Shown: one piece after another, positions 53,811-64,000 of the stretch
How the letters are laid out: the number at the start of each line of letters is the position of its first letter
How positions within the stretch are numbered: position 1 is the stretch's first letter
Source: Pascua guehoae
Lineage: Eukaryota; Basidiomycota; Tremellomycetes; Trichosporonales; Trichosporonaceae
NCBI GenBank assembly: GCA_001600415.1
Contig: BCJX01000005.1
Location: 480,083 to 544,082, forward strand
DNA: 64,000 bases
Direction of reading: 5' to 3'
Position numbers and translations under genes: made by a program
The notes under the pieces: model-generated
What the model was told of the DNA's origin: nothing
Database searches by the model: none
What the model saw: only the letters and a program-made list of their open reading frames with translations

Positions 53811-56800
53811 CTAACCGCGGAGCACCTTGGGGAGGTTCTGGACGCCCTTTGCCGCAGTGTCGGGCTTGACCATGCCAAAGGTGCTTGAGCAGTCGAGAAG
53901 GATGCGGAGCGCGTTGCGGGCGCGCACGCGGGAGAGGTCGAGGCTCGAAGAGTACGACATTTGGGAAGCAGCGGCAGGCTTTTCCGTCGCCCATGGGTAA
54001 GGGAAGTGGTTGTTGAGCACTTCGTAGACCGCGAGCGTGACACCGAACTGGGGGGAAGAGCGGATAACACGCGCAATGCCGCCCTTGAACAGAGCTGTCT
54101 GTCAGCAAGGATGCAAAGGACAAAACGAATACTCGACTTACCGCGTGGACCCTCCTCCTGGGCAATCTTGGCAAAGCCGTCCAGGACGCCCTTGTAGACC
54201 GTCTGTCCCGCGCGCGCCTGGGTCTGCAGACGTGTCTTGACAACGTCGGCAGGGGTGGTGAGGTAGGCAGCAGGCATACCCGCAATACCCGCAGCCATGA
54301 GCAGCTCGCCAAAGCTAAGCTTCTTGCCGCCCTTGCCCTCCCCAAACAGGTCCGTCTTCAGGTGCGAGTACGCCGTAAAGTAGATCATGGACTGGGAATG
54401 TCAGCAGTGCACGCGCACGTTGATGATAATAGACTTACGAATGGCACGTCACGCCAGAGACATGCGCCGGCACCCTTGTACAGACCGACAAGACCGAGCT
54501 GCTTGATGACGTGAAGAGCACCACGCTGCGCAGCGCCGCCGCCCTCCAAGCGCGCAACCTCACCGGCCATCTGAAGACGAATCTTGACAATCTCTAGTGG
54601 GTTGGTCACACTCTGACGGGGGCTTGTCAGCAACCACTCGGCACCCAGACACTCCAACTTACGACCTGGCAAGCACCGGCAGCACCACCAGCAAACAGCT
54701 CGCCCCAGAGCGGGATGCGACCCGTGTCGGGGTCGGTGAGCTTTTTACGGACAATCTCGTTGACAGTAATCTTGATGGCCTTCTCGGGAGCCACACCGAC
54801 AAGCTGGGGGAGGACACCGCGGTAAAAGGCACGGATGCCACCTTCGTTCTGGTACACCTTCTTGACGCAGTCGAACGCGTTGCGGTACATGACCTCGCCG
54901 ACGACGTTGGACCGTTGGTTCTGAAGTCTGAGATAAAGAGTTAGCAGTGACTCTTTCGGTACGAGTGAAGACTCACCGAGTCTTGACCAGGTCGATGGGG
55001 TAGACGGTAAAGGCACCGATACCGCCCGCAATACCACCCTGGACGAAGCTGTACGCCGACTGACCGAGGCCGTGAAGGAAGCTGCCCTCGGGCTGTTGAG
55101 GCGTGAGGGCGTCAATGACATCCGAGGGAGGTTGCCACTTTGCGTCAAAGAGCGACTGGAAGTCGGCGAGCGCAAGACGCTCTCCCGAACCCTGGACGTG
55201 CTCTCCTCGGCTGGCAAAGTGCCAGATGATGGCGGCCTCCATGGGTGTAAAGCCGCTGTAGCGCATGTTGCCAGCCGACTCGTTGAGGAAGTCGGCAATG
55301 CCGATGCGGCCGTCCTTTGTTTTGCGCACCACACGCTCAACAATACCCTCGACAACGTCCATCTCCTTGATGACTGCGCTGTTAGTGGTTTGCTACACTT
55401 TTGCAAAGCTCACTGTTGTGGAACGCGATAACCTCAGAGTAGCTAATCTTGCGACCGGGGCTGATAGTGCACAGCGTCGGCAGACGGGTAAGAATCGACC
55501 GCGAGAGCTTGTGACCGGCAATCTCGACGACAATGCGCTGGAACTCTTCGGGGCTGATGAATCCATCGCCGTCCTTGTCAAAGTAGTGGTACGCTTGGCG
55601 GAGACGCTCTCCCTGGAAGCCCTTGATGAGCTGGGTGAATTCATTGTCTGGTCGTTAGTTGGAGCGCGTCTGGTGTAGCACGTGTACTCACAGCCAAGGA
55701 CGTGAGATCCACCGCGCTTGCCAATGTAGAGCTTCATCCAGTCGCAGTCAAAGTTGAAGGCTGGCATTAGCGGGAGCAGTGGTGGTGTTTGTACATACGG
55801 ATACCACTGGCGCTAATGTTCTCGGACAGAACAGACTTGAACTCTTCAAAGTCGATGGTACCAGAAGCATCGCTGGGTACTGTTAGCAGTGCAGGCGACT
55901 GACAAGGTCGATGGTAAACATACACGTCAAAGACCTGGAAGGCCAGCTGGTAGTCGGCATCGGGCTGCGGGACCTGTTAGACTGGTGACTCAAGGTGACA
56001 TGCCTGTGCGTGTGTAGCTCACCCGCTTCAAAACTGGCCTGTCAGCAAGCTGAAACGCAAATACCCCCGGGGATCTATGCACTCACGCGTCTCAAACACG
56101 ACAAAGTCCTCAAACGAGACGAGACCACGCTTGCGAGCATCTGCGACCTTGAAGACTGGACGGGTCAGTACGTCGGGGGGGCTGTATCGCCACTGGCCAC
56201 ACGACTCGGCTTGGTGATAAAAACTCACGCAGGCCATATTGTTCGCGGTTGATACGGGAAAAGCCCTCCTCGGCAGGGGCAATAGCATCGATAAACTGGC
56301 CAGCGTTCAGGTATCTGTCGGGTTGAATCGCATCAGCACTGGTCGGGGACGTCCGACGACAATATGGGTCCGATGGGTGATCGAGGCAAAAAGTGGAGGG
56401 TGTGGATTTTTGGAACGCCGGTGCTGCCGGCAAGTCGGGCCGTAAACAGCTTGTCGTATGGTCGCGTCACGGCTTGCAGACGTCGGCCTCGCGCCCCCCT
56501 ATAGCTCGATGCAGCTTGCTCGTCGAGAAGAAGCATGCAGCAAACAATAGGGTTGCCCACTCGGCCGACGAGCGACGGATGTCAGGGGAAGACGGTGCTA
56601 GCCAGCAGAGTAACCGAAGCAAAAGGGTGGGCGCAGCGCCTTGCTTCGGGCAATGCCAACCGCGCTCCCCCGACGTATGTGGTGGCGCGAAAAAGTGGTC
56701 GCGTCCAAGACACACACCACCTTGTGGACAGTGTGGACGCGTTTTGCACGTGTCGTACAACAGACTCGTTCGTGTGTGTATGTTTGGTGGCAAGGAAACG

Positions 56801-56966
56801 GATGCACTCACTTTGTGCCATCCACCTCGACGTTGGCAAACTTGTCAAACGTGCGTCTCCAGCGAACAAGCTCCGACTCGCCGGGCCTGACAATCGAGTC
56901 GGCAGACGCCTTGATGGCAGTGGTGAGCCGCGACGGGGACGAGGAAGACTGGGCGTCGGCCGTCAT
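53811..56966 (-). CDS. AGC1: Calcium-binding mitochondrial aspartate/glutamate carrier (AGC1/aralar type)
   Basis: Thirteen exons on the minus strand: 56812-56966, 56229-56314, 56087-56155, 56023-56033, 55924-55964, 55799-55872, 55692-55760, 55414-55647, 54977-55373, 54663-54927, 54439-54612, 54142-54391 and 53811-54094. Phases fit throughout; 702 residues. The N-terminal half has EF-hands ([26 protein letters not shown]) and aralar motifs such as [13 protein letters not shown]. The C-terminal half is a three-repeat mitochondrial carrier with signatures [20 protein letters not shown] and [11 protein letters not shown]. The family exchanges mitochondrial aspartate for cytosolic glutamate plus a proton across the inner membrane, feeding the malate-aspartate shuttle, with calcium sensed by the EF-hand half. 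Exon 4 is only 11 nt. A short extension follows the last carrier repeat. Confidence 0.93.
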
Positions 56967-58596
56967 GGTGGCGAGGGTATAGCGGGACGGGGGGAGGGGA
57001 GTGGGGAGGGAGAAAGAGAGTAAGCGTGGTTGCGAGGAAGAGAATAAAGAGGACGAGGCCAAGAGTGGAGACGGGATGTCAGTGCCAGCGAGAACCAGGG
57101 ACCGATTTGGGTTAGGAATGTTGCGAGGCAGCCGCTCGAGTGCGTACCTCGCTAGGAGGGAGCAGGGGTGCACCGACCGCACAGCGGTAGCAGCACAAAG
57201 TGCACACCCGGCGGCGGCGGCGGCAGCGGCGGTGAGCCGCCAGGAGAGCCGCCAGGAGCAGGGGCAGCAACAGCATTACCGCAGCGCGCACGCGCGGTGG
57301 GCGGCAGCCAGGAAAAAGCTCGGGGCTGGGCTTGATCAGGCAAAGGTCGTATTCAGGGTCCTTTTTGATTTTTTGGCCGTGGCCGCGGGAGGGGGAAGGT
57401 GAGGGGGTCATGTCATCGCTTGGCTCGGGCTCTGGAAAAAAAAAAAATCTGGGACCGAACCCATTGTCAACAAGGAATAGTTTATTTGGTTTGATTGCGC
57501 TTCCAATTTGGTTGCACGACGAGTCGCATCACTAAAAAAACCCACTGGGCCACTGGCCCACTGGGCACCCTGGGCACCCTGCGCCCAATACGTGCTCGTC
57601 GGCCCGTGCACCCCCAAGTTGTGCACCAATGCCGATCAGAGTACAAGAGGTCCATGCAAAGGACAGTTCAATATATGATAGAGACATGCACGACTATTAA
57701 CCAGTCGGGTTGTCTCGAGGCTCGGGGGCCGGTCTGTCCCTGGACATTGCCCCTCTGGCCTTCAGGTCCGAGTCGGGATAAGCATGGCAAAATGGATAGT
57801 GGGCTTGGCTCGAGGAAACAACAAAATCTGAGTCGGCGACTTTGAGACGAGTGTGCTAGGCATGCTAGACCCAGCAAAGTGACACGCGACGAAGAGACAA
57901 CAGGCTATAAGGCTAGACAGGGCCAGGGGTAAAGGCTGTCACCGTGCATGACTGTCTTGGATTTGCACACTCTGGTACACGGCCACACGGGTTCGCCCCC
58001 ACCCCCGCTCCCCCCCCCACCACTGGCCACCAAGCCAGCCAGGTACCCAAGGACGAGCTTTGAAACTTTGTTTCCTTTTTTTATGTCCTATCTGTATCTC
58101 GGTTGGGTCGGTATCAAAAATCACACGCAATAAAATTATCACGCTGGTTGACGTCTCCGCAACCAACCGATCCCAACCGGCCCAGCCTGTGGTTGTCACG
58201 ATATCACTCACTGTCACCGTCGGTCTCATTCTCCCCTCGCTTCGGCGCTTCACGGCCACCTGTCTTGTCTCGTCTCGTTTAACCTCTCGCACGCTGTGCA
58301 ATCACGCAAGCTGAAACGTCACTCGCCCCCCCACCTTCGGTCCTTGTTCAGATTCGCTGGGGCAGGCACGTGCCTCTGCCCGTCTATCGTCTTGTCGCAC
58401 CGCGCCGCACACGCACAAACAAGTGCCCGACCTCGGATAACGCGGCCACTAGCAGCGACACGCGCGACACGCCAGACACGCTACCTCGTTCGCAACACGA
58501 AGTATACAACACGGTCACGAGTGCCCCGCGCGCAGCAGTAACAGTAGCAGCGTTGCAACTTCTCGCGCAAGCGACACATTCCACACGCGCCACACG
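56967..58596. other. Divergent intergenic region AGC1 / RG-rich protein
   Basis: About 1.6 kb with GGC-repeat stretches (57205-57240), an A11 run (57436-57446) and pyrimidine tracts before the 58597 start. No gene recognised. Confidence 0.5.
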
Positions 58597-59437
58597 ATGG
58601 ACGAGTTTGGCCTCCCGCTCTCATTCGGCAAGCAAGCCGCCGCCGCCGCCCCCTCCAGCCCTTTGCTCCCTCCCAAGCCCGAGGAGGCGGCCGACCGCGA
58701 CGGAGGTCGTGGCCCACGCGGGACGGTGGGTGGGGGGAAACGCTCCCGTCCTCGCCATCGCAAGCCCCGTACTATTCCCTACAGCGCCTCGGGTAGCAAC
58801 GCGGTCAGTTCGTCCGACGCAGCCGATCGGGGCTGGGGTGGACGGCGCGCCGGGGATGGTGGCCAAGGTGGCGGCGAGGCGCATCCATCCAACACTGCCG
58901 GAAATGGCGCGGAGCACGACAGCGGGGTGGTGGGGGGGTCCCAAGCGGGTGTGCCTGGACAACAAGGGGACCGTGCACTCAACGCCGGTGTAAAGGTATG
59001 TCGTATGTCGCTCATGCGCCTCCGTCCCCGTGCCTGCCCGCGCGGCCCGGGGGGGCTGGGAGAGAGAGAGAGAGAGAGAGAAACATTTGGGGATGGCAAA
59101 CTATAACATGGGTGCTGATCACGAGTCTCTCCAGCGACCTCTGCCTCCGTCCCCGTCCAATAATGAGAGCGCATACAACAAGCACACCGCCACACCTCAC
59201 GGACCCCGTCAAGGAGGCGGAAGCAGGGGCCGGGGCCGAGGTGGGAGTGCCGGTGGGGGTGGGGGTGGCGCAGGGGGTGGATCCCGAGGCCGAGGACAAC
59301 GTCATGGAGGAGGAGGTGGTGGTGGTGGCGGAGGAGATGATCGTGGGACGCAGCAAGGAGGAGGGGAAGGGTCGGGATTCTTCAAAGAGAGTTTCTGCGA
59401 AGATCCATGGAAGGAGCTGCTGGTCAACAAGTCGTAG
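58597..59437 (+). CDS. Small RG/RGG-rich protein with conserved-looking terminal motifs
   Basis: Two exons, 58597-58995 and 59135-59437, joined in phase 0 (donor GTATGT, acceptor CTCTCCAG) to 233 residues. The N-terminus is MDEFGLPLSFGKQ and the C-terminus FFKESFCEDPWKELL; these two hydrophobic motifs flank a disordered region with a basic patch (GGGKRSRPRHRKPR) and a Gly/Arg block (RGRGRGG, RGRGQRHGG). Short motifs at both ends of a disordered RGG protein suggest an RNA-associated or adaptor protein, but I do not recognise the family. The GA-rich (GAGAGAGAGAGAGAGAGAGA) microsatellite at 59061-59080 falls in the intron. Confidence 0.5.
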
Positions 59438-59998
59438 GCTGGGGGACGTAGCGTACACCAAGAGCAAATGGACGTCGGGACACTTCGTATCCGACGATCC
59501 AATATGCTAATGTAACTTATGCATGTACAGTAGTGACTAATGGGGACGTGGCCCGATCGGAGGGGGCGAGAGAACAAGCGTAAAGTTATCCGGCAAATGT
59601 GTGTGTCGCAGATTGCAGCCACTGTGCCATCCGATATCGACAGGCCACTGGTTACAGACAAGCCAGGTGTCTCAGCCCCACGCTGGGCAGGTGCGAGTGC
59701 AGACGACGCCATGCGTCATGATACGGGCTGCTTTGCCCGGTCGTTCGGGGGAACGGTGGCCAAGCGAGGTTTGCACCAAAGGGGTGGCGAGCATGGCGAG
59801 TGGCATTGGGCGTCACAGGAGTGGTGACAAAGGCAAGACAACTTACGCTGGCGACCGATAACGCCGATGAATGCTCGAGCGATAATTATTATGCATGTAT
59901 GCGAGTCTGATTAGCCTCGACGGTATCTATAAACAGCAAAGTTGCGCACAAACAGGGGCTACAGGACAGGACCGTTGCACCAAACAGATTAAGGACAC
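59438..59998. other. Convergent intergenic region
   Basis: About 560 bp between the ends of the RG-rich gene and the MFS gene. Nothing recognised. Confidence 0.45.
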
Positions 59999-62103
59999 CT
60001 ACTGCCCATTGGCCCCGTTGCCGCTGTTGCCGGGCGCGAGGCGACCAAAACGCGTCTTGGGCGACGTGGCCTCCATCTGAGTCGAGACACTGCGCTGGAG
60101 GTCCCACATTTCCATTGACACGGTGCGCTGGAGGCGCTGCGTCTGTTCGTCCATTTGCTCTTCGAGGTTCATGGATGCCGGGCGTTCGGGGGCAGCAGCG
60201 TTCTTTTCCTCGTCCATCATGGCCGCCTTGCGCGCAGCCATAATCTGCGCAAAAAGGCGCTGGGCCTCGGACGCGTACTTGCACTTTGCGCGGATGCGGG
60301 CCCCGTACTTGTAGAACAGGAACGGAAACGGGACGCACACGAGCGCCATGAAGCCCGGGACGGCCGAGGCCCAGTTGACGCCGAGGTTCATGTACATGGT
60401 CCGAGTGAACATTGGAAAGGCGGCGCCAAACAACGAGCGGAGGACGGCGTTGGCGGCCAGCACCGAGGCGGCGTAGACCGTGTAGGCGTCCACAAGGTAC
60501 CCAAGGATGGTGAGGAAGAGGATGACCTGTGCGTTAGTATGTGAGGGGCGGGGTCTCCTGGATACCACTTGGCTGTGCTTACCATGCTAAGACCAAATGG
60601 AACACCGAAAATGATGGATGCGATCCAGTGGACGTCCGAGTGGCACGTGGCGGCAAATCCAGCAAGACCGATGACGGCGAGAACACTGGCCCACCTCGCA
60701 GGGCGAAGACGGTCCTCCGGGAGGGGGTAGCCGCGCTTCCTGACGGTGGCAAGGTACCGGGGTTCGATCCACACGATGACGATGAGGACGGCCAGGAGAG
60801 AGCCGACCGTGAGGCCGAGGAATGCAAGGCCCTGGACGCCCGAGGACCAGCCGCGACCCTCCTGGAAGATGACCGGGTAGCCAGCAAAGTTGAGGTAGAG
60901 AATGCCGTAGATGAGGGCAATGTAGATTGAGAGGATGAGTACGATGGGCTCGAAGAAGAGAAACTTCCAGGGGCGCAAGAGCGACTGAGCAAAGAGCTTT
61001 TTCACGTTGAACGGCGTCGTCGCGTCGGGCCTGTAGCGGTAGACTTTACCGGTCGCATTGCTGAGGCGCTGCGCACGCCGGCGCAGAAGAATAGGGGCGT
61101 ACGTCTCGCCAGACCAGAGCCAGAGCATGACAGTCACGACGCCACAGAAGATGGCGAGGAAGCCCGTGACCCAGCGCCAACCGGCCGCGTCGCCGAGGAA
61201 GCCGCCCGCAATGGGGCCAATGGCGGGGCCGAGGAAAGGTGCGACGGAGAACAGAGCCATGCCCAGACCAATCTGGTTACCGTCGAGCACATCGGCGAGC
61301 GTGCCGCCGGCGTTGGCGAGGGGCGCAGAGCCAAAGAAGCCCGAAAGGAAGCGGAAGACGAGGACGGCCGCGCCGTTGGTGGCAGCCGCGCACACTCCCA
61401 GCCAGAGCGTGAGGAATGCGTAGCAGAGGAGGTAGATGGGGCGGCGGCCAAACACCTCGGAGGCGGGCGCCCAGAGGCTGTGATGTCAGCGTGTGTCGAG
61501 GGGGCGTTGGACGGGTGAGCCTGGGTCTTGATGACGGTGAATTCCCATAAGCAAGGGAGGGCATGGGACCGAGCGGGCTCATGATGCTCGAGGGACGACA
61601 AGTCATGACGTGGGCAAGTTGATGGGTGACGGTTGAGAAGAGACGAGACCCCATGAGTCCAGAGCAAGTGATTCAGCACTCACAGAGGACCAAAGGCAAA
61701 ACCAAGGACGAAAAGGGCTGGTCTGTTAGCTCTTGGTCATTACACCAGAGAAGCGGGGCTCACCAACGCCACCTGTCCAGAACAGCAGGCTATAACCCAT
61801 ATCCATGATCATGGAGATGACACCGCCGTTGTACGCGGTCGACGCGAGGGCAACCGCGAGATTGGCGACGGCAGTGACAAAGACCTGCATCCACTTCCAA
61901 AACTGGGGGAAGCGCTGGGGGTCCTCGGGGTCCACCTTGAGCCAATCGACGAGGTACGGGTCCTCTTCGGTGCCGCTGCCCTTGTACGGGCCGGCGGCGA
62001 TGGCCTCCCACGGCGTCACATACGGCTGCCACGGGCGCTTGGGGAGAGTCTTGCCCGGGATCGGGGTGCTGGTCGCCGTGGTGTCGGACACGACGGACGA
62101 CAT
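59999..62103 (-). CDS. MFS transporter, DHA1 family (drug/polyamine:H+ antiporter type)
   Basis: Four exons on the minus strand: 61764-62103, 61684-61717 (34 nt), 60583-61477 and 59999-60526, phases compatible, 598 residues. The cytosolic N-terminus is followed by [20 protein letters not shown], the typical lead-in to TM1 in fungal DHA1 transporters. The micro-exon and exon 3 build [24 protein letters not shown], the motif A loop between TM2 and TM3. [20 protein letters not shown] (motif C-like, TM5) and twelve predicted membrane segments follow, with a central loop after [16 protein letters not shown]. The soluble tail is Gln/Met-rich. Family members export drugs, polyamines or other small molecules at the plasma membrane using the proton gradient; the substrate cannot be told from sequence. 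Confidence 0.88.
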
Positions 62104-64000
62104 CTTGGAACAAGTTGTTAGTAAGGTCGAGAGACAGGAGGAAGGCGAGCATTCCGGACAAGAGCTCACTGTGATTGAATTGAGATTGAAGAAGGCCAGA
62201 AGCTACGAGGGACCTGGAAAGGTTGACTGGTTAGGTGGAACGTCGCGCAGACAAGGATCAGGGAGATGTGGTCGAGGGGGGAGTGCTGTGGTCAACGGAG
62301 GTGGTGGGATGGTCAGCAGGTCTGGGTGGGAACGGCTTGATATTAATGGGGTCGAGGTCAGGAGGGGACGCAGCTGCAGACAGACAGTGCTCGTCATTAC
62401 ATTTCTCTGCGCCCGCCCTCATCATGCTCTTTGTAATTGTCGTGTGCTGTCGCAAAAGGATGAAGAGGGCGCCTGATGAAACGGCCATGGGCGCCTGCTG
62501 AGCTGCCGACAACAGCAATGTGGCGCCAACAATGTTATCGCGATCGGCGCCCGTTTGGTGCTGCGCCACACCCAACTCGCCAGCTGCGAGCTGTTTGGCC
62601 CTCGACAACGTTGGCGGATGCCGCTGCGAACACGATGGGCGGCGCCATGGACGCTGGTTATTGCTTCCTCGACGCCGCGGTCAGGACTGCCGACCGCCTA
62701 TGGTCCAGAATTGCGAGCGCCCGGGGCGCCCCAGTGGCTAGTGACGAGTGGAATAATTAAGTGGCCCGACGTTATCGGTAGCCGATACGTAAACGCCAAG
62801 CTGTAAAATAGAAATCTGGCGCCGGAACAGATCACGTGTCCACGTGTGACGTCAACGAGGTCGGCCAAACGGCCAAATGGCTGCAGAGGATCATCAGAGT
62901 GTGCGGCTGGCATGCGCAAAGCTATGCAGGCACGGTCTTTTTCAGCCAGGGCGCTACGACGTCCTCTTTGCCCTTCCAGGGTCCAACGCACGCCCCCGAG
63001 TTTTGGTCCTCTTGGAGCCTTGGTCACACGATTCTTGGCGCCCCGTGCAGCCTCTACCGCCCCACCCGCCCCAATGGAAATACTGTAAGAGACATCATGG
63101 GACTGTCATCGGGCGGTGGGCAGAGAAAGAGAGACAAAGGGCGATCGTAATGGTGAGCAGGCATGCAGGAGTGCAGGCCGAGGCGGGGTAGGACTGCCCC
63201 GTGAACCTGAGCCAGACGGGAGTGGGTACCTGGCCCCAGGTGCTGGTGATGACGAGTGATGGGGTGGGCATGGATAAGATAATGGCCAGCCGATCGTTAT
63301 CAATGACCGTACCATGGCATGCATCAAGTTGTGCAAACATCGGCAATGGAGCTGGGCATGCCCCTGTACATTTACTAGCCCTTGCAACAATTAATCGCTG
63401 CGCTGCGTTGAAAGCAGCTCCCATGCTCCTCTTGTCGGTGATTCCGATATTTGTGCATTCCTCTTTTTGCGAACCGTGCCACACCAAAAAGGTCACACAC
63501 AAAGACCAAACCAAATCTCGGTCACTGGGGGGGGGGTCACGTGAAGGAGGTGCAATGGCAATCAACTGACCATGGCGTCTTTCAACAGACGTCTATAAGG
63601 CACGCACACCAGAGCAAAATCGGCCCCCCCCCCTTTTGTCGCACTCGATCCCTGCCCCACTCTTGCGAGCTATCAAACGGTACCAGCATTGCTCGAGTAG
63701 ACCTCTTGCTCACCATCGCACATTGTCCTCGCTACCCGCGCACAACTAGTTTACAGCAACTAGCAAGGCCCAAGGCGACACTTTACTTTTGAGACGCCAC
63801 TGATGGTGCCTGTGTGGGCATGATCAGAGACCGACCGACAAGCCGCAGCAATCAGCACAGACACGCCATTGTCGCTCACACCCCGCCCCAGCCCCGCCGC
63901 CCTTTTCTTTTTCACCCTCCCACCCAACCTCCCATCACGGAGAGACACACGACACACACCCTCCTCTCACCCTCATCCCCACGCTCACCCTGTACCCCGC
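62104..64000. other. Intergenic region upstream of the MFS gene
   Basis: About 1.9 kb. Contains a cluster of palindromic sites at 62833-62854, a third CACGTG at 63538-63543, and C-rich/G-rich runs (63528-63536, 63624-63633). The last ~150 bp are pyrimidine-rich and may be the promoter of a gene beyond the window. No coding gene supported. Confidence 0.5.
62833..62854. promoter_or_regulatory. Clustered E-boxes and CRE palindrome
   Basis: Two CACGTG sites (62833-62838 and 62841-62846) are followed directly by TGACGTCA (62847-62854), a perfect CRE/bZIP palindrome. They lie about 730 bp upstream of the MFS start. The combination resembles a composite bHLH/bZIP element; function is inferred. Confidence 0.55.

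Overview
This is GC-rich nuclear DNA from a fungus, most likely a basidiomycete yeast of the Tremellomycetes (a Trichosporonales-like genome is my best guess). Evidence: many short introns (36-60 bp typical) with GTGAGT, GTAAGT or GTGCGT donors, CTAAC or CTGAC branch sites close to the acceptor, genes on both strands, pyrimidine-rich promoters, an intron-containing tRNA, and fungal proteins such as Ssz1, Sts1/Cut8, Nop4, Cdc10 and a Zn2Cys6 regulator. No bacterial, viral, transposon or CRISPR signature was seen. There are two N gaps (22394-22513 and 38376-38390) and one single N (14683). All exon joins were made by hand from splice consensus, frame and family conservation.

Layout. 1-7.5 kb: three members of an F-box-like paralogous family (186, 3601 and 6145) around a block of minisatellites at 1.4-3.4 kb. 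8.4-19.1 kb: STS1/CUT8 (nuclear proteasome tether), a Zn2Cys6 factor with very large repeat-filled introns, mitochondrial ribosomal protein S12, and NOP4/RBM28 sharing a short divergent promoter with S12. 20.2 kb: a tRNA-Met(CAT) with an intron. 20.8-22.4 kb: a SARAF-family ER membrane protein cut by an assembly gap. 23.8-27.7 kb: septin CDC10 and DCN1 (cullin neddylation) divergently arranged. 28-32.4 kb: a 1341-residue CRIB-domain protein. 34.7-36.8 kb: SSZ1 (ribosome-associated chaperone). 37.5-39.15 kb: a p24 cargo receptor. 39.9-41.3 kb: a low-complexity protein of unknown function. 41.3-45.9 kb: a gene-poor stretch. 45.9-49.2 kb: two tandem paralogues of a coiled-coil protein, one ending in a ubiquitin-like domain and the other apparently having lost it by frameshift. 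50.6-51.8 kb: a fourth F-box-like family member. 53.8-57 kb: AGC1-type mitochondrial aspartate/glutamate carrier with 13 exons. 58.6-59.4 kb: a small RG/RGG-rich protein. 60.0-62.1 kb: a DHA1-type MFS transporter.

The conserved genes are ordinary housekeeping genes with no operon-like logic. Functional pairing is limited to promoter sharing (S12/NOP4, CDC10/DCN1, CRIB/SSZ1). The unusual content is lineage-specific: the F-box-like family with a shared C-terminal signature, the coiled-coil/ubiquitin-like tandem pair, introns placed at or inside start codons, micro-exons, and tandem repeats concentrated in introns and intergenic DNA.
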